DNA from: an uncultured Oscillospiraceae bacterium
Lineage (GTDB): Bacteria; Bacillota_A; Clostridia; Oscillospirales; Oscillospiraceae
DNA length: 5,600 nucleotides
NCBI GenBank assembly: GCA_910584605.1
Contig: CAJUAW010000149.1
Coordinates: 1-5,600 of the forward strand
Reading direction: 5' to 3'
A model generated the notes under the pieces. The model was not told where the DNA came from and ran no database searches. It saw only the letters and a program-made list of their open reading frames with translations. A program made the position numbers and the translations under genes. Shown here one piece after another: positions 1-5,600 of this stretch (positions within the stretch are counted from its first letter, which is position 1; every line of letters starts with the position of its first letter).

Positions 1-412
1 CCTCGGGGCAGGGCCCCTTGGCGATGAGCATGGCGTAGTTCCAGGAGTAGCGGATCTGCTCCTCGGTGGTGCCCGCCGTGCCCTGGACCACCTTGGTGGA
101 GTCGCCGGTGATGGCGGCGGCCAGGTGCTCGGACAGCCAGCTCTTGGCGGTGCCCGGCTCACCGATGAGCAGCAGGGCCCGGTCGGTGAGCAGGGTGGCG
201 ATGGCGATCTCCACCAGCCGCCGGTCGCCGATGTACTTGGCGGTGATGGGGACCCCTTCGGCGGTACACTCCCCGGTGATGTAGCGGAGCACCGCCTTGG
301 GGGACATCCTCCAGCCGGGTGGGACGGGATCGTGGTCGGTGGCGATCAGGGCGTCGATCTCCCGCTGATAGAGCTCCTCCGCCGGGAGGCGCTGTACGTT
401 TTTGTCAGACAT
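1..412 (-). CDS. MoxR-type AAA+ ATPase, YehL-like (N-terminal 137 residues, rest outside window)
   Basis: Encodes the N-terminal part of an AAA+ ATPase that probably couples ATP hydrolysis to remodelling of a partner protein or complex in the cytoplasm. A Walker A P-loop, GEPGTAKS, lies at residues 84-91 after a hydrophobic strand (ALLLI). It is followed by QGTAGTTEEQIRYSWNYA at about 110-127, a stretch I associate with the YehL-like branch of MoxR ATPases rather than with ABC or clamp-loader ATPases. Walker B, sensor and arginine-finger regions would lie beyond base 1 and cannot be judged. The ATG at 412 is chosen because a GGAGG lies 8 bases upstream. It is the third gene of the SWIM operon, 18 bases after the HEAT-like gene, so the two are probably co-transcribed. 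The cut at base 1 is the window edge, with the frame still open, not a visible mutation. AAA+ assignment is firm; the subfamily is inferred from motif and neighbours. Confidence 0.88.
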   Translation of the reverse strand, partial: MSDKNVQRLPAEELYQREIDALIATDHDPVPPGWRMSPKAVLRYITGECTAEGVPITAKYIGDRRLVEIAIATLLTDRALLLIGEPGTAKSWLSEHLAAAITGDSTKVVQGTAGTTEEQIRYSWNYAMLIAKGPCPE

Positions 413-418
413 GTCAAG

Positions 419-425
419 TTCCTCC
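419..425 (-). promoter_or_regulatory. Ribosome binding site of the AAA+ ATPase gene
   Basis: GGAGGAA on the minus strand, with GGAGG ending 8 bases before the ATG at 412. It lies wholly within the 18-base gap after the HEAT-like gene and fixes the start of the ATPase. Confidence 0.8.
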
Positions 426-430
426 GTTGC

Positions 431-2347
431 TCACAGTTTCGACCAGCTGATGTTGGACGGGAACTCCTGTCCCGCCCGGAGCTGCTCGATGGTCCAGGGG
501 ATGGCTTTTTGGATATGGGGCGCGGCCTGCTTCTGGAACGCCCCCTCGGCCAGGACCTCCTCCAACAGGGCGATGGTTTCCTCCACGCTCAGGGCCTGCC
601 AGGCATCATACATCAACTGCCACACCGCGTAGCCGCGGTTATTGTTGGGCCTCTTTGCCAAAGCCCGCCCCAGCATCCCCCTGGGACTGCCCCCCAGCTG
701 AAACAGCCAGCGGCTGTAGGTGTAGGGCTGGCTGGTCTCCTCCAGCCGCCTCCGGAGGTAGGGGACCAGCAGTCTCCGGCTCGTCTCATCCTCCGGGTTG
801 ACCAGCCGCATCAGGGTCAGGTCAAATTCAGCGATCGTTTCCCAGTAGCAGGCAAAAGGAGAACCGCCGCCTCCCTTGTGGGGCACGTCGGTGTAAACCG
901 CCTGGGTGAGCCGCTCAATCCACCGGACGTCCAGCGGCTCCGCAGTAGGCTGGCCGCCGAAGACGACATACTTCTTCTCATGGTGGTGCCACCACACGTC
1001 ACCCAAGGCCCGGAGCAAAACGGTATTGAGGGTCTTTTTGCGCTCCGCGTCCCCAGCGGGCGCTTCCGTCAGAAGATAGGGGGCGAATTTCTCATAGACC
1101 TCCGCCGCCGGCAGGGAGAGAAGCGCGGCCAGAACGCTGATGTACAGATACCGGGTCATCTCGGGCCGGCGGTCGAACAGTTTTAGGCAGAAGTCCCGCA
1201 GCGGGCCGGGGCCGGTGAGGCGCATGATGTCCAGCAGGTGGTCGGTGAGCTTTACCCCAAAGAAAAACGAGCGGTTCTTCTCATCCTTGATCCGGTCGAT
1301 TTCCTCCATATGGCTGTCTGCCCAGCGCCAGAAGTCCAGCATCACGGGGGAATCCTTTTTCCCCAGGGTCCAGCACCAGGACGTGATATCCGTGCCCTCC
1401 TCATAGGTGGGGCGCTTCTCACCGTCCAGAACTTTCTCCAGCCGCTCCCGCAGGCCAGTGGTCACCAGCTCGATGGCCCAGTCCATGTTGGTGGGTTCCA
1501 GAAACTTGATCGACTGGCTGTGCTCCGCCAGCTCCCCCCTCCAGAAAGCCGCGATCTCTGCCCCATCCTGTTTCGCCAGGGCTTTCAGGGCGGCGTCCCG
1601 GTTGGCCCCCCGCTCGGTCTGGGCCAGCTCCAGCAGGAGCGGGACGCTGTCCGCATCCCTGCCCAAGGCGGTGATGACCGCCGCCCGCACGTCCTTTTTG
1701 GCGCTGGGCAGTATCTCCCGCAGCCAGAGAGAGGCTCCCGCCCCCTCAATGGCGGCGATGACCTCCACCCGGCGAGCCATCTCCTTCTTACCGGCGGGGT
1801 CGAAGCCCTCCTTCAGCAGAGGCAGGAGAGGGGGCCCCAGCTTCTTGGCGATCTCTGCGTTCAGTTCCGCAATCTCGCCGTAGCTGTCCCCCAGTCCGGC
1901 CGCCAGGGCGGGCAGGACCCGGAAATCGGAGAACCAGTCCGGGTGGTCCTCCCAGACGGAGCGGATCATCTCCTGCCGTCCGCCGCCGGTGCTGGTGAGG
2001 GCCGAGAGGAGGGGCTGGAGCTGTCCGTAGGAGATCGGGCAGTAGGCGCCGCCTCCGGCGGGGAGGGGCTCCAGCTCGCCCTCCATTCCGGAGCGGCCCT
2101 GGGTGTAGGCCACGGCGTCTGCCAGGGCCAGCAGATCCAGCAGGAGCCCGCCCTGCTGGGCGGCGGGGGCGGACAGCAGGGCCTGGAGGCCGGCGTCGAT
2201 TTTGGCGAACACCGGGCTGGCGGCGGCCAGCGGCTTTAGGCTCTCTGCCGCCCGCTGGAGGCGGAAGTCCTCCCCCAGCAGGCCGGTCCCGGCGATGGCG
2301 GCCTGCTCCAGACGCTCCTTCACGTCGTAAAGAGGCTGTAATTTCAT
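431..2347 (-). CDS. HEAT-repeat-like protein of the SWIM/MoxR operon
   Basis: A 638-residue soluble protein with no signal peptide or membrane segment that I can see. Residues about 150-275 form successive helix pairs with HEAT-like spacing, for example VIAAIEGAGASLWLREIL, then VRAAVITALGRDADSVPLLL, then RDAALKALAKQDG. This suggests a curved alpha-helical scaffold for protein binding. The C-terminal half is rich in Trp and aromatic residues, with a WWHHHEKKY patch at 452-460 and a GGGGSPF turn at 492-498; no catalytic signature is recognised. The start is the ATG at 2347: an in-frame GTG at 2356 would begin inside the AGGAGG and is rejected. The gene begins 13 bases after the SWIM gene stop and ends 18 bases before the ATPase start, so all three look co-transcribed. 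By position it resembles the HEAT-like or DUF5691-type member of SWIM/AAA clusters, but the family name is from memory and untested. A role as adaptor or substrate recogniser for the ATPase is inference. Confidence 0.82.
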   Translation of the reverse strand: MKLQPLYDVKERLEQAAIAGTGLLGEDFRLQRAAESLKPLAAASPVFAKIDAGLQALLSAPAAQQGGLLLDLLALADAVAYTQGRSGMEGELEPLPAGGGAYCPISYGQLQPLLSALTSTGGGRQEMIRSVWEDHPDWFSDFRVLPALAAGLGDSYGEIAELNAEIAKKLGPPLLPLLKEGFDPAGKKEMARRVEVIAAIEGAGASLWLREILPSAKKDVRAAVITALGRDADSVPLLLELAQTERGANRDAALKALAKQDGAEIAAFWRGELAEHSQSIKFLEPTNMDWAIELVTTGLRERLEKVLDGEKRPTYEEGTDITSWCWTLGKKDSPVMLDFWRWADSHMEEIDRIKDEKNRSFFFGVKLTDHLLDIMRLTGPGPLRDFCLKLFDRRPEMTRYLYISVLAALLSLPAAEVYEKFAPYLLTEAPAGDAERKKTLNTVLLRALGDVWWHHHEKKYVVFGGQPTAEPLDVRWIERLTQAVYTDVPHKGGGGSPFACYWETIAEFDLTLMRLVNPEDETSRRLLVPYLRRRLEETSQPYTYSRWLFQLGGSPRGMLGRALAKRPNNNRGYAVWQLMYDAWQALSVEETIALLEEVLAEGAFQKQAAPHIQKAIPWTIEQLRAGQEFPSNISWSKL

Positions 2348-2355
2348 GGCGGACA

Positions 2356-2362
2356 CCTCCTT
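2356..2362 (-). promoter_or_regulatory. Ribosome binding site of the HEAT-like gene, overlapping the SWIM stop codon
   Basis: AAGGAGG on the minus strand. Its first two bases are the last two of the SWIM gene's TAA stop. The motif ends 8 bases before the ATG at 2347, which makes that ATG the start rather than the GTG at 2356. The stop/ribosome-site overlap suggests translational coupling between the two genes. Confidence 0.85.
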
Positions 2363-3794
2363 AATAGAGCAGCCGGATGATCTCCGGCTGGGTCACGATG
2401 CTGTAGGGATGCAGGCAGATGGAGTGGTCCGCCTCGTCGTAAAACATCAGCCCGAACAGGGCGCTGCCCGCCGGGACCTCTTCTGGCAGAAAGGCCAGCC
2501 GTCCGGTGGAGGCGTGGCTGGGACCGTCCTCGGGCCGGTCCCGGAGGACGATCCGGTCCCCGGCGGGGTCCTCCAGCAGGAAGATATCCCCGATTCTGCC
2601 CAGCCTCCCGATGGCGACCAGGACCGCCAGATATTTGGGCAGAAGGGTGTTTTTGAACTGGTTTTTGGCGGCCTTCACCGCCGCTGCCAGACCGGGCTGG
2701 GCCAGCCTGGGGAGGGCGGCCTGCTCCTCCGAAGTCAGGGGGCGGCTGGAGGCCCCGTCCCACCGGATGCGGCGGTTGCCCTCGCCAGGGTAGAGGCACA
2801 GCATGGGCGCCTCCAGCAGGCCGAACCGGCTGTCCTCCCCCTTGACGTATTTCAGCGCCTTGGCGGGGCGCAGGTTCAGGCTCTGGCCGATGTGGCCCGT
2901 GTCCAGGTCGATCCACCAGCCCCGCTCGATATACTCCCGCTTGGCCTCGTCGTAGGAGACGTCAAAGGACAGCTGGACCAGCCGGGCGTTCGCCTGGACG
3001 GAGCCGATGGCCTGCAGGTCCTCCAGCCGCCACACCCCGCCCAGGGCCTCAAAGAGGACGGTGTCCTCGGCGGAGTAGTTTTCCCCGGCCAGCTTGTTCT
3101 GCAAAAAATCCCGGGACTTCTTGACGGTGGAGCGGAGAAAGATCAGCTGGCGCAGGGCCTCGCTGTAAGCGGCGTCCGCCTGGGCGGGGTCCGTTTGGAC
3201 GCGGCGCACCGCCAGGGCGATGCGGGTGAAGGCGGTCTGCAGGCCGGTGAGGTAGCAGCTGCCCAGGTCCTTGGCCAGCTTGTCGTAGGACTGGGCGGAG
3301 CTGCCCGCCAGAGTGCCCACTCCGGCGGTGAGCAGGTCGGCGGCCATCCGCTCGGCCATGTCCAGCCCCTCCAGCTGGCGGGCCAGCTTTTTCTTCTGGG
3401 CGGCGGTATTGGTCCGCTTGGGTTTGGCGGCCTCCGCAGCCTTTTTCTCCGTCCGGGCCGCCTGCCTGGCCCGCTTGTCCGCAATGTCCTGGGGGAGCTC
3501 CGCCACCTCAAAGGTCTTTTCGGACAGCTGCTCGAATAAGAGCCCCAGGGCGTGTTTGCAGGGAAACTGTCGGCTGGGACAGGAGCACCGGCACACCGGC
3601 GCGTCCGGGACGGTCCAGTCCACCGACACCCGATAGGGCTGTTTGCCGCTGCCGGCGCACTCCCCCCAGTACAGGGTGCGGTCCCCGGTCCGGCGGAGGG
3701 CGGAGAAGCGCCCCGTTTGGGACAGCTTCCGTCCATTCGCCGCGGCGGCGGGGCTGGGAGCCTGGAGAAGGATGAATTGTTCGGTCAGTTCCAT
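2361..3794 (-). CDS. SWIM zinc-finger family protein
   Basis: A 477-residue protein with a SWIM zinc-binding motif, CxCx6CxH, made by Cys70, Cys72, Cys79 and His81 (CSCPSRQFPCKH, preceded by an additional Cys68). SWIM domains chelate zinc and are thought to mediate DNA or protein binding. After it comes a charged Lys/Arg/Ala-rich linker at about 105-140, probably helical, then a mixed alpha/beta region to the C-terminus. WWIDLDTGHIGQSLNLRP at about 293-310 lies in this unassigned part. The ATG at 3794 sits 9 bases after AAGGAG; the ATG two codons upstream, at 3800, is only 3 bases from it and less likely. The frame stays open upstream to a potential start at 4025, but that would run through the promoter, terminator and end of nifU. 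This is the first gene of a three-gene operon with its own promoter. The function is not known; by context it is a partner of the MoxR-type ATPase, comparable to E. coli YehQ. Confidence 0.88.
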   Translation of the reverse strand: MELTEQFILLQAPSPAAAANGRKLSQTGRFSALRRTGDRTLYWGECAGSGKQPYRVSVDWTVPDAPVCRCSCPSRQFPCKHALGLLFEQLSEKTFEVAELPQDIADKRARQAARTEKKAAEAAKPKRTNTAAQKKKLARQLEGLDMAERMAADLLTAGVGTLAGSSAQSYDKLAKDLGSCYLTGLQTAFTRIALAVRRVQTDPAQADAAYSEALRQLIFLRSTVKKSRDFLQNKLAGENYSAEDTVLFEALGGVWRLEDLQAIGSVQANARLVQLSFDVSYDEAKREYIERGWWIDLDTGHIGQSLNLRPAKALKYVKGEDSRFGLLEAPMLCLYPGEGNRRIRWDGASSRPLTSEEQAALPRLAQPGLAAAVKAAKNQFKNTLLPKYLAVLVAIGRLGRIGDIFLLEDPAGDRIVLRDRPEDGPSHASTGRLAFLPEEVPAGSALFGLMFYDEADHSICLHPYSIVTQPEIIRLLY

Positions 3795-3803
3795 GGGCAT
3801 ACA

Positions 3804-3811
3804 CTCCTTTT
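3804..3811 (-). promoter_or_regulatory. Ribosome binding site of the SWIM gene
   Basis: AAAAGGAG on the minus strand, 9 bases before the ATG at 3794 and 3 bases before the alternative ATG at 3800. The spacing favours the downstream start. Confidence 0.8.
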
Positions 3812-3836
3812 CAGCCGCTGGTGGTTGATCGCCTGT

Positions 3837-3865
3837 ATTGTACCATACCCCTTGGAGGATTTCAA
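3837..3865 (-). promoter_or_regulatory. Sigma-A-type promoter of the SWIM/HEAT/AAA operon
   Basis: On the minus strand, a -35 box TTGAAA (3865-3860) and a -10 box TACAAT (3842-3837) are separated by exactly 17 bases. Each box differs from consensus at one position. A TGG immediately before the -10 gives an extended -10 element. Transcription would begin near 3830, leaving a leader of about 35 bases before the ATG at 3794. No clear operator palindrome was seen. The promoter implies that the SWIM operon is transcribed independently of nifSU. Confidence 0.85.
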
Positions 3866-3903
3866 CAAAACAAAACCCAGGCGGCGGAGGGGCGCTGCCT
3901 GGG
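3866..3903 (-). terminator. Rho-independent terminator after nifU
   Basis: On the minus strand, CCCAGGC (3903-3897) pairs with GCCTGGG (3882-3876) to give a 7-bp stem. After an A/C mismatch, three more pairs (GCG/CGC) close a loop of about six bases (CCCCTC). The stem is followed directly by a T-rich run, TTTTGTTTTG (3875-3866). It lies 45 bases past the nifU stop and should end the nifSU transcript. Confidence 0.88.
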
Positions 3904-3948
3904 CTGTTGTTCGCTTGTTGGAGCAGGGACGCGGGGACAGAGCCGCCC

Positions 3949-4383
3949 TCAGTGGGAGCAGCAGTCCCCGCACGCCCCGCAGTCGGGGAACTGGGTGGGG
4001 TCGTAGGCGATGCCATGCCGGTCATAGTAGTCCTTCACGGCTGCGCGGATGGCCTCCTCGGCCAGGACCGAGCAGTGCAGCTTGTGGGCGGGCAGGCCGT
4101 CCAGGGCCTCGGTGACCGCCTGGTTGGTCAGCTGCAGGGCCTGGGACAGGGGCTTGCCCTTGATCAGCTCGGTGGCCATGGAGCTGGAGGCGATGGCGGA
4201 GCCGCAGCCGAAGGTCTCAAACCTCACGTCGGCCACCATGCCGTCCTGGATTTTCAGATAAATCTTCATAATGTCGCCGCAGACGGCGTTGCCCACCTCA
4301 CCAACGCCGTCCGCGTCCTCGATCACCCCCACGTTCCGGGGATTGCGGAAGTGGTCCATCACGGTTTCGCTGTAGAGTGCCAT
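3949..4383 (-). CDS. nifU: Iron-sulfur cluster assembly scaffold NifU (IscU-like)
   Basis: A 144-residue U-type scaffold on which Fe-S clusters are built from sulfur delivered by the cysteine desulfurase before transfer to target proteins. The three cluster-ligand cysteines are present: Cys35 in GNAVCGD (with the conserved Asp37), Cys60 in FGCGSAIASSS and Cys104 in LHCSVLAEEAI. MDHFRNPRNVG near the N-terminus is also typical. The length fits the single-domain IscU/clostridial NifU form, without the ferredoxin-like and Nfu domains of full-length nitrogen-fixation NifU. The start at 4383 is supported by AAAGGAG 10 bases upstream; an in-frame GTG at 4392 lies one base from that site and is rejected. 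The protein ends in an unusual cysteine-rich tail, FPDCGACGDCCSH, with Cys135, 138, 141 and 142. It follows nifS by 18 bases and precedes a terminator, so the two form one transcript. Role in general Fe-S biogenesis rather than nitrogen fixation is inferred, as no nif structural genes are visible. Confidence 0.95.
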   Translation of the reverse strand: MALYSETVMDHFRNPRNVGVIEDADGVGEVGNAVCGDIMKIYLKIQDGMVADVRFETFGCGSAIASSSMATELIKGKPLSQALQLTNQAVTEALDGLPAHKLHCSVLAEEAIRAAVKDYYDRHGIAYDPTQFPDCGACGDCCSH

Positions 4384-4393
4384 CGTTGACACG

Positions 4394-4400
4394 CTCCTTT
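4394..4400 (-). promoter_or_regulatory. Ribosome binding site of nifU
   Basis: AAAGGAG on the minus strand, 10 bases before the ATG at 4383 and inside the 18-base gap after the desulfurase stop. It decides for that ATG against the GTG at 4392. Confidence 0.8.
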
Positions 4401-4401
4401 C

Positions 4402-5572
4402 TCAGAGTACGAACGCTTTTGTTCCGCTCACCTTGTCCTTCCACAGGGGGGACATGCTCCGCAGGCGGTCCACAACCTCCGGGACGGCTTGGAGAATGGC
4501 GTCCACATCGGCGTCTGTGTTCTGGCCGCACAGGGACAGGCGCAGGGAGCCGTGAGCTACCTCGTGGGGACGTCCAATGGCCAGCAGCACGTGGCTGGGG
4601 TCCAGGGAGCCGGAGGTGCAGGCCGAGCCGGAGGAGGCGCAGATCTCCCGGTCGTCCAGGAGCAGAAGGAGGCTCTCCCCTTCCACCCCCTCAAAGCAGA
4701 AGTTTACATTGCCGGGCAGGCGGTGGACCGGGTCGCCGTTGAGCGTACTGTGGGGAATCTGGGACAGTCCGGCGATCAGCCGGTCCCGGAGGGCGGCCAC
4801 CCGGGCGGCGGTTTCCTCCATATGGGCGCAGGACTCCTCCAACGCGGCGGCCAGGCCCGCGATGCCGGGGACGTTTTCCGTCCCGGCCCGTTTGCCCCGC
4901 TCCTGAGCGCCGCCTTCGATCACGTTGGCCAGCGGGACCCCCTGGCGGGCGTAGAGCGCCCCGACACCCTTGGGACCGTGGAATTTGTGGGCGGACAGGG
5001 AGAGCAGGTCGATGTTCTGGGCCCTCACGTCGATGGGCAGGTGGCCGGCCGCCTGGACGGCGTCGGTGTGAAAGAGGACGCCTTTCTCCCGGCACACCGC
5101 CCCGATCTCCCCGACGGGGAGGATGGAGCCGATTTCGTTGTTGGCGTACATAATGGTGACCAGACAGGTGTCCTCCCGGATGGCTTGGGCCACCTGGTCC
5201 GCCGTGACCGTCCCTAGCGGGCCGACTGGAAGAAGCTCCACCTGGAAGCCTTCCTGCTCCAGCCTGCTCAGGGTGTGGAGGACGGCGTGGTGCTCGAAGG
5301 CGGTGGAAATGATGTGCCGCCGGCCCTGCCGCGCTCCGATGGCGGCGGCGGAGCGGATGGCCTGGTTGTCCGCCTCGCTGCCTCCGGAGGTAAAGGTGAT
5401 CTCCTTGGGGGAGGCCCCGATGCAGGCGGCCACCCGCTCCCGGGCGGTCTGGAGAGCCTCCGCCGCCCGCTGGCCCAGAGCGTACAGGCTGGAGGGATTG
5501 CCGAAGCTTTCTTCCAGATAGGGGAGCATGGCGTCAATTGCGGTGCGGCTCATTTTGGTGGTGGCCGCGTTG
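4402..5572 (-). CDS. nifS: Cysteine desulfurase NifS/IscS, 5' end missing at adapter junction
   Basis: A pyridoxal-phosphate enzyme that converts L-cysteine to L-alanine and passes the sulfur, as an enzyme persulfide, to the scaffold NifU. Counting from the internal Met at 5553, the fold-type I motifs appear in order: SGGSEADN (56-63), FEHHA with the cofactor-stacking His88, YANNEIGS (136-143), HTDAVQ with Asp164 and Gln167, SAHKFHGPKG with the cofactor lysine Lys190, RAGTENVPG (222-230), and SSGSACTSGSLDPSHV with catalytic Cys312. The SSGSAC loop is the group I (NifS/IscS) form rather than SufS. Met5553 is not the true start: upstream codons read NAATTK, the end of the family's N-terminal YLDNAATT motif, and base 5572 would be the last base of its Asp codon. 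Sequence beyond is adapter, so only a few residues and the start are lost. First visible gene of the nifSU unit; any promoter lies outside. The C-terminus is complete. Confidence 0.95.
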
Positions 5573-5600
5573 AGATCGGAAGAGCGTCGTGTAGGGAAAG
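5573..5600. other. Illumina TruSeq adapter read-through (non-biological sequence)
   Basis: All 28 bases match the start of the Illumina TruSeq read-through adapter as I know it: AGATCGGAAGAGC, common to both reads, followed by the read-2-specific GTCGTGTAGGGAAAG. The desulfurase frame reads correctly up to base 5572 and stops making family sense beyond it. These bases are an untrimmed sequencing artefact and should not be annotated as genome. Confidence 0.97.

Noticed and set aside
125..1186. Long plus-strand open frame of about 350 codons, with similar ones at 1238-2239 and 2346-3539
   Set aside because: They lie antisense to the HEAT-like, ATPase and SWIM genes. Their translations are low-complexity Gly/Pro/Arg/Gln-rich sequence without recognisable domains, as expected for shadow frames in high-G+C DNA.
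2348..2356. GTG start for the HEAT-like protein at 2356
   Set aside because: The GTG overlaps the AGGAGG motif itself, while the ATG at 2347 is correctly spaced from it.
3918..3940. Repeated GGGAC blocks between nifU and its terminator, considered as an operator or hairpin
   Set aside because: They are direct, not inverted, and too short to form a stem or suggest a defined site.
3795..4025. N-terminal extension of the SWIM protein to a potential start at 4025
   Set aside because: It would overlap the end of nifU and run through the terminator and promoter. Its translation is Pro/Ser/Gly-rich without domain character, and a good ribosome binding site supports the ATG at 3794.
4384..4392. GTG start for NifU at 4392
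   Set aside because: Only one base separates it from the AAAGGAG motif, and family members begin close to the ATG at 4383 (MALYSE).
4691..5095. Minus-strand 134-codon open frame inside the desulfurase gene
   Set aside because: It is out of frame with the well-supported desulfurase and its translation is Pro/Arg/Gly-rich noise.
4402..5553. Complete desulfurase starting at Met5553
   Set aside because: The in-frame codons upstream encode NAATTK from the conserved N-terminus, so this Met is internal.

Overview
The window is high-G+C bacterial DNA with every supported gene on the minus strand, so it reads right to left. Strong AGGAGG-type ribosome binding sites, short intergenic gaps and a clostridial-style cysteine desulfurase/NifU pair suggest a high-G+C Firmicute, perhaps a gut Oscillospiraceae such as the Flavonifractor/Lawsonibacter group. 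That placement is inference; no rRNA or other marker gene is present.

Right to left: positions 5573-5600 are not biological. They match the start of the Illumina TruSeq read-through adapter and cut the first gene inside its N-terminal DNAATT motif. Next comes a two-gene iron-sulfur assembly unit: a cysteine desulfurase (nifS, 4402-5572, 5' end missing) and the scaffold nifU (3949-4383), closed by a rho-independent terminator (3866-3903). A sigma-A-type promoter with an extended -10 (3837-3865) directly abuts the terminator's U-tract. It drives a second operon: a SWIM zinc-finger protein (2361-3794), a HEAT-repeat-like protein (431-2347) and a MoxR-type AAA+ ATPase (1-412, C-terminal part outside the window). 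Gaps in this operon are 13 and 18 bases.

NifS takes sulfur from cysteine and NifU receives it to build Fe-S clusters. The second operon matches a widespread but functionally poorly understood association of a MoxR ATPase with SWIM and HEAT-like partners, usually continuing into DUF5682 and von Willebrand factor A genes; E. coli yehL/yehM/yehP/yehQ is a related set. A role as an ATP-driven remodelling or stress/conflict complex is a hypothesis. It is the most interesting biology here, while the adapter is the most important quality issue.

No tRNA, rRNA, CRISPR array, insertion sequence or gene-free stretch over 300 bases was seen. The longest non-coding stretch is 154 bases (3795-3948) and is explained by the terminator, promoter and ribosome binding site.
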